This document shows positions 59,683 through 64,000 of a stretch of DNA of 64,000 bases, piece by piece. The first letter of the stretch is position 1, and each line of letters starts with the position of its first letter. The translations under genes and the position numbers were made by a program. The notes beneath the pieces were generated by a model. That model was not told where the DNA came from and did not search any database. It worked only from the letters and a program-made list of their open reading frames with translations. Location: the NCBI RefSeq assembly GCF_001411555.2, contig NC_049901.1, positions 43,392,302 to 43,456,301 of the forward strand. The letters are read 5' to 3'. This DNA is from Juglans regia. Its lineage: Eukaryota > Streptophyta > Magnoliopsida > Fagales > Juglandaceae.

Positions 59683-62600
59683 TTTTTTTTTTTATAAGTA
59701 ATCAAAGATAATATATTCATAAAGATAGGCAAAGCCCAAGTACACAGGAAGTATACATGAAGAAGTGCCTAGTTAGAAGTTACAAAAGAAAGAAAAAGAT
59801 CATGGATACTAAGACCGTTACAAACTATGGCCCCCGCCCATGAGAACAATAACTTAAAAAATACAACTTTTAGCTCTTTCAGTGTTCTCTCCTTGTCTTC
59901 AAAGCTTCTTGCGTTTCTTTCCCTCCAAATACACCAACACAAACATATTGGTACCAACCTCCAAATTGCCGCTATTTGAGCATTACCGTATAGTCCTCTC
60001 CAGCTTGCAAGAAAATCCACCAATCTACACGGCATAACCCAAGACAATCCAACCCTTGAGAAAAAATCATCCCACATGCCCTTGGCCACCTCACAGTGTA
60101 AAAGCAAATGATCAACTGACTCCCCATGCTTCTTACACATACAACACCAATCTAGAACAATAATCCATCGTTTCCTCAAATTATCTATAGTAAGGATCTT
60201 GTCCAAAGATGCAGTCCAAACAAAAAAGGCTGCTTTTGACGGGGCTTTCGTCTGCCAAATGCTCTTCCATGGATACATAGACTTACCGGGGTTCGTAAGC
60301 TTTTCATAAAAGGATCTGACAGAGAAAAGACCTTTCTTAGAATGATTCCAAAGCATCTTGTCTCCGGTGCCCCCTGAAATGCTTGCAGAATATAATACCG
60401 CAAAGAACTCTGTAAAAGGCTCTAACTCCCAATCTTGGGCTGCCCTAGTGAAGTCAATATTCCATTGCTGGGTGCCATTTGAGAAGACCAGGAGCTCGGC
60501 TATCGATACCTCTTTTTCTCTAGCGAGTGCAAAGATAGTATGGAAGGTATCTCGTAAGCAATAGTTACCGCACCATTTATCAGACCAAAAGTGAACCCGC
60601 GACCCATCACCCACAACAATATGTTCATGTCCTCGAAAGGTCCCCCAAAGACTCCGAATGTTTTTCCACAAGCCCACTCCATGAGTGCCTCGAACCTCAT
60701 TCGAGCACCATCCTCCCCAAGCTTCCCCGAAACGTGAATCTATAACGGACTTCCATAAGGCCTCTCGTTCGATTTGGTACCTCCACAACCACTTACCCAA
60801 CAGAGCTTGATTGAATTTCATCAAATGACGAATCCCCAAACCTCCCCCAGACAATGGGGTACAAACTGTAGGCCAATTAACCAGGTGGAATTTGAACTCT
60901 TCCCCCAATCCCCTCCATAAGAAGTCCCTTTGTAGCTTCTCAATGCGGTTAGCCACCTTTGTAGGAGGCGGAAATAGAGACAAAAAGTAGGTGGGTAAGT
61001 TTGAAAGAGTGCTTTTGATCAAAGTTAACCTACCACCTTTCGACAAATATAGCCTCTTCCAAGCGGCCAATCTGCTCTCCACTCTTCCAATCACATCATT
61101 CCAAATCCTCACCGATTTGAAGGAGGCACCCAATGGTAAGCCAAGATACTTCATAGGAAGCGAAGATATCTTGCATCCCAAAATAGTAGCTAAGATCTCC
61201 ACATCGGGAACAACCCCCACTGGCACTAATTCTGACTTTGCAAGATTGATGCTCAAACCGGATACAGCAGCAAAACAAAGAAGTAACGCTCTCAAGGCTT
61301 GAACCTGGCCAAGTTGTGCACCACAAAAGATGAGCGTGTCGTCAGCAAATAGCAGATGGGAAATGTTGAGGACACCATTCCCCACCGCAAAACCATGGAG
61401 TAGCCCCCCGTCCACCAGACCCTCAATCATTTTACTGAGTGCTTCCATGACAAATAAGAAAAGTAAGGGAGAAAGCGGATCTCCCTGTCTCAGGCCACGA
61501 GATGAGTTGAAGAAACCCACCGGTGTGCCATTTACCAAGATAGAGAAACGGACTGAAGAGATGCAAAATTCAACCCATTTTTGCCATTTCCCTCCAAAAC
61601 CACATCTACCAAGTAAGTAATGTCTCCCTTTGACAAACGCGTTTTGTGGCTTTGAGATAAGTTTTTCCACCACCGAGCTCAATCTATTTGCTAATGCTTT
61701 GGAAAGAATCTTATACACCCCATTCACAAGGCTTATGGGGCGATAATCTCTCACTTCCCTCGACCCCACCTTCTTAGGGATAAGGGCTAAGAAGGTGGCG
61801 TTGAGACTCTTTTCAAAGCTAGCATAAGTATGGAACTCATGAAAAACTTTCATTATATCTTCCTTGACCACCTCCCAACAAGTTTGGAAAAATCCCATAG
61901 TAAAACCGTCCGGACCAGGAGCCTTATCACTTGCCATGCCTCTAATAACCTTGCACACTTCCTCATCTGTAAAAGGCCTCTCTAGCCACCCTGCACTCTG
62001 CTGGTCTAGTGTGGAAAAAGATAGGCCATCCACTTTCGGTCTCCAGTTGTGCTCTTCAGATAGGAGTTGTTGGTAGTATTGTTCAACGTGATTATTTATT
62101 ACCGACTGATTCGAAGAAACTTCCCCATTCACCATCAACATATCAATAGCATTGTTCCTCCTATGAGAGTTGGCCATCTTATGGAAGAATTTCGTGCATT
62201 TATCCCCCTCCTTAAGCCAGAGCACCCTTGATTTTTGTCTCCATGAGATCTCCTCCATCAAAGTTAATCTTTCAAGATCAGTTACTACATGATTCTTTCG
62301 AGTTTTTTCAAGATCAGAAAGAGATCTGGCCTCCTCCTCACCTTCCAGACCCTGTAACTCCTCCACCAGAGAGCGCCTCTGCTGGGACACGTTACCAAAA
62401 ACTTGTTCATTCCATTGCTTCAGGTCCTGTTTCAGTGCTTTCAATTTTTTTGCCAATATGAAGCTTGGGGAGCCTTGGAACGAGTAAGAAGTCCACCATT
62501 GTCTAACTCTGTCCACAAAACCATCAGTTTTAAGCCACATATGCTCAAATTTAAAATACATTCTACCCCCTTGGATGCCACCACAGTCTAAAATGATGGG

Positions 62601-63005
62601 GAAGTGATCAGAGCATAAGCGGGGTAATCTTCTTTGTACTACATCGGGGAAGTGCGCCTCCCAATTTGGAGTAAGCAAGAACCTATCGATTCTCGACCAA
62701 GATGGGCAGTCACGGTTGTTGGACCAAGTAAACGTGCCTCCTGATAGTGGAAGGTCCATGATCTCCTATTCTGAGATAAAGTCAGAAAAATCTCTCATGG
62801 CTGCTGTAAGGTGAGAAACACCCGACCTTTCGCTTGGGAAGCGAGAAATGTTGAAATCCCCCCCTATGCAACATGGTATCTCCCACCAACTTAGAACTCC
62901 GGCAAGTTCTTCCCACAAATGTCTTCTCTTCGAGTCAAGATTTGGGCCATACACACCAACAAAAGCCCATTTGAAAGCGTCATCTATATTAACAAAAGAA
63001 CATGC
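59683..63005 (-). mobile_element. Inner L1-type LINE, 5'-truncated, with defective endonuclease-RT ORF2
   Basis: The poly-A tail is a T-run at 59683-59693. The 996-codon frame 62759-59769 (-) holds the endonuclease end (LPLSGGTFTWSNN, SDHFPIIL), reverse transcriptase (SDKAPGPDGFTMGFFQ, RDYRPISLVNGVYKI, SRGLRQGDPLSPLLF, LLFADDTLIFC) and the zf-RVT/C-terminal tail (WQTKAPSKAAFFVW, LDWCCMCKKHGESVDHLLLH). Earlier endonuclease sequence ([20 protein letters not shown]) lies at 62766-63000 in the same frame, behind a stop at 62766-62768. The element is truncated inside the endonuclease. A deletion in the RT joins FVKGR directly to HYLLGRCGFGG, removing about 35 to 40 residues that in family members include the first catalytic aspartate. 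It is therefore inactive. Confidence 0.9.
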
Positions 63006-63027
63006 AACCGTAATGGAGAAAAAGATG

Positions 63028-63718
63028 ATAATGGAGAAAAAGATGGAGAAAAAGATGATTAACAGATTCACCATCTTTTTAATACATAAAACACCAATCA
63101 ATTACAAATAACCCTCTTTTCCTCAAATTATCTACGGTTAAAATTTTCTCAAGTGACACCAGCCAACAGAAGAATGCAACTTTACTAGGGGCCTTTGTTT
63201 TCCAGATACATTTCCAGGGGTATGCTGAGTCACCATGACTATTTAACAACTTGTAGTAAGATCGCACTGAAAATCTGGAATTATAGTCATGTATCCACAG
63301 CAGCCTATCCTCCCTATTCTGATCAATCTTCATATCATATAACTTTGCAAAGAAATCAGCAGCTTCACACACTTCCCAATCCTGTAATTCTCTATTAAAA
63401 TCCACATTCCAGTGCAGAAGATTATTAGAGATCTGATATGATTCAGCCACTGCAGCCTCTTTGTTTCTAGCTATCCTAAAGAGATTAGGATAAATGGATT
63501 TGTGAGCTGAATCCCCACACCAAACATCATGCCAGAAAAAAATATTAGCCCCTTTCCCCACTTTGAAATTAATATTATTGACAAAATCCCCCCATCCCAA
63601 CGGAATGGACTTCCATAAACTCACCCCAAACACCCCTTTAACTTCGTTAGTACACCAATTCCCCCACAACCTTCCATATTTGACATCCACAATCTGCCTC
63701 CATATTTGACACCCCTTT
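63028..63718 (-). mobile_element. Outer LINE, 5' part (zf-RVT region), truncated
   Basis: The minus-strand frame 63690-63079 codes VDVKYGRLWGNWCTNEVKG, FSVRSYYKLLNSHGDSAYPW, KTKAPSKVAFFCWLVSLEKI and [11 protein letters not shown], then a stop and [12 protein letters not shown]. The last block is the LINE zf-RVT motif (ESVDHLLLHC in the inner copy). It breaks at repeated CTTTTTCTCCAT units (63012-63050), where the inner LINE begins, and resumes at 59682. The 5' end at 63718 shows truncation inside ORF2. Confidence 0.82.
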
Positions 63719-63975
63719 ACAATAAAAATATTATCAAGTTAAAAAATTGTTTGAATATAATTTTTGTTTTGAAATTTGAAAAAAGTTGTATTGTTTTTTG
63801 TGTTTTGTTTGGAAGTTTGAGAAAATTGTATAGGGTTTTGTATTTGGATAATGATTAGATGAAAAAGTTGAAGATTTGAAATTGAGAAGTGTTTCATGTT
63901 CGAGTGATGTTTGGGAAGGAAATTGTGAGAAGTTTTGAGATGTCTCATCTCATCTCTGTTACCAAACAAGGCCTA
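63719..63975 (+). repeat. GATGAGATGAG-type MITE, copy 12, right part
   Basis: It resumes with AATAAAAATATTATCAAGTT, followed by ATTGTTTGAATATAATTTTT and TCTCATCTCATCTCTGTTAC, then CAAACAAGGCCT. AATAA is present on both sides of the LINE, a minimal target duplication, and joining the parts restores the family core. Confidence 0.7.
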
Positions 63976-64000
63976 AGATTGTCCAAGAACAGACTCAGAA

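Noticed and set aside
60358..62591. Plus-strand open frames opposite the LINE ORF
   Set aside because: They are antisense shadows of the RT reading frame.
1..64000. CRISPR arrays, operons, tRNA or rRNA genes
   Set aside because: None were seen. The tandem repeats present are microsatellites or transposon-derived, and the genes are individually spliced plant genes.

Overview
The window is nuclear DNA from a dicot plant, probably a woody Fagales species such as a walnut or hickory relative. That placement is inference. It rests on the split plant genes, the AT-rich intergenic DNA, and about a dozen copies of a GATGAGATGAGATGAG-type MITE of the kind I associate with that order. Nothing here is prokaryotic or organellar.

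Layout. 275-5395 (+): the 3' nine exons of a TBC-domain Rab GTPase-activating protein; its 5' end lies before the window. 6453-9190: an LTR-like repeat block carrying a PIF/Harbinger-type element with perfect terminal repeats. 10995-12197 (+): a three-exon ROP-interactive CRIB-motif (RIC) protein. 13814-15226 (-): a single-exon leucine-rich-repeat surface protein of the PII-2 type. 15.6-24.8 kb is a gene-poor, repeat-rich desert with a long-TIR Mutator-like MITE at 19411-20040. 25887-28968 (+): a FAR1/FHY3-family (MULE-transposase-derived) pseudogene, followed by a relic of a coiled-coil protein tail at 29864-30058 (-).

31.3-48.6 kb is the phytochelatin synthase (PCS) locus, all on the + strand. 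It holds an orphan copy of PCS exon 1 (31357-31428), a complete 8-exon PCS gene (32444-38888, 503 aa) and a second complete 8-exon PCS gene (43155-48623, 497 aa). A 2.3-kb non-autonomous hAT element with an exact 8-bp target duplication sits between the two genes. All eight exon junctions have the same phase in both genes, and both keep the Cys-His-Asp catalytic triad.

53655-57153 (+): a three-exon long-chain fatty alcohol oxidase (FAO, GMC family, 740 aa). 58266-59060 (-): the last three exons of the mitochondrial succinate-CoA ligase beta subunit. Its next intron runs off the window edge and holds a three-level nest: a MITE split by a 5'-truncated LINE, itself split by a second 5'-truncated LINE (59145-63975).

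The genes are independently transcribed plant genes, not an operon or cluster; only the two PCS copies are functionally linked. I found no plainly new molecular system. The best leads are the orphan in-frame PCS first exon, the diverged C-terminal halves of the PCS pair, and the nested insertion in the succinate-CoA ligase gene.
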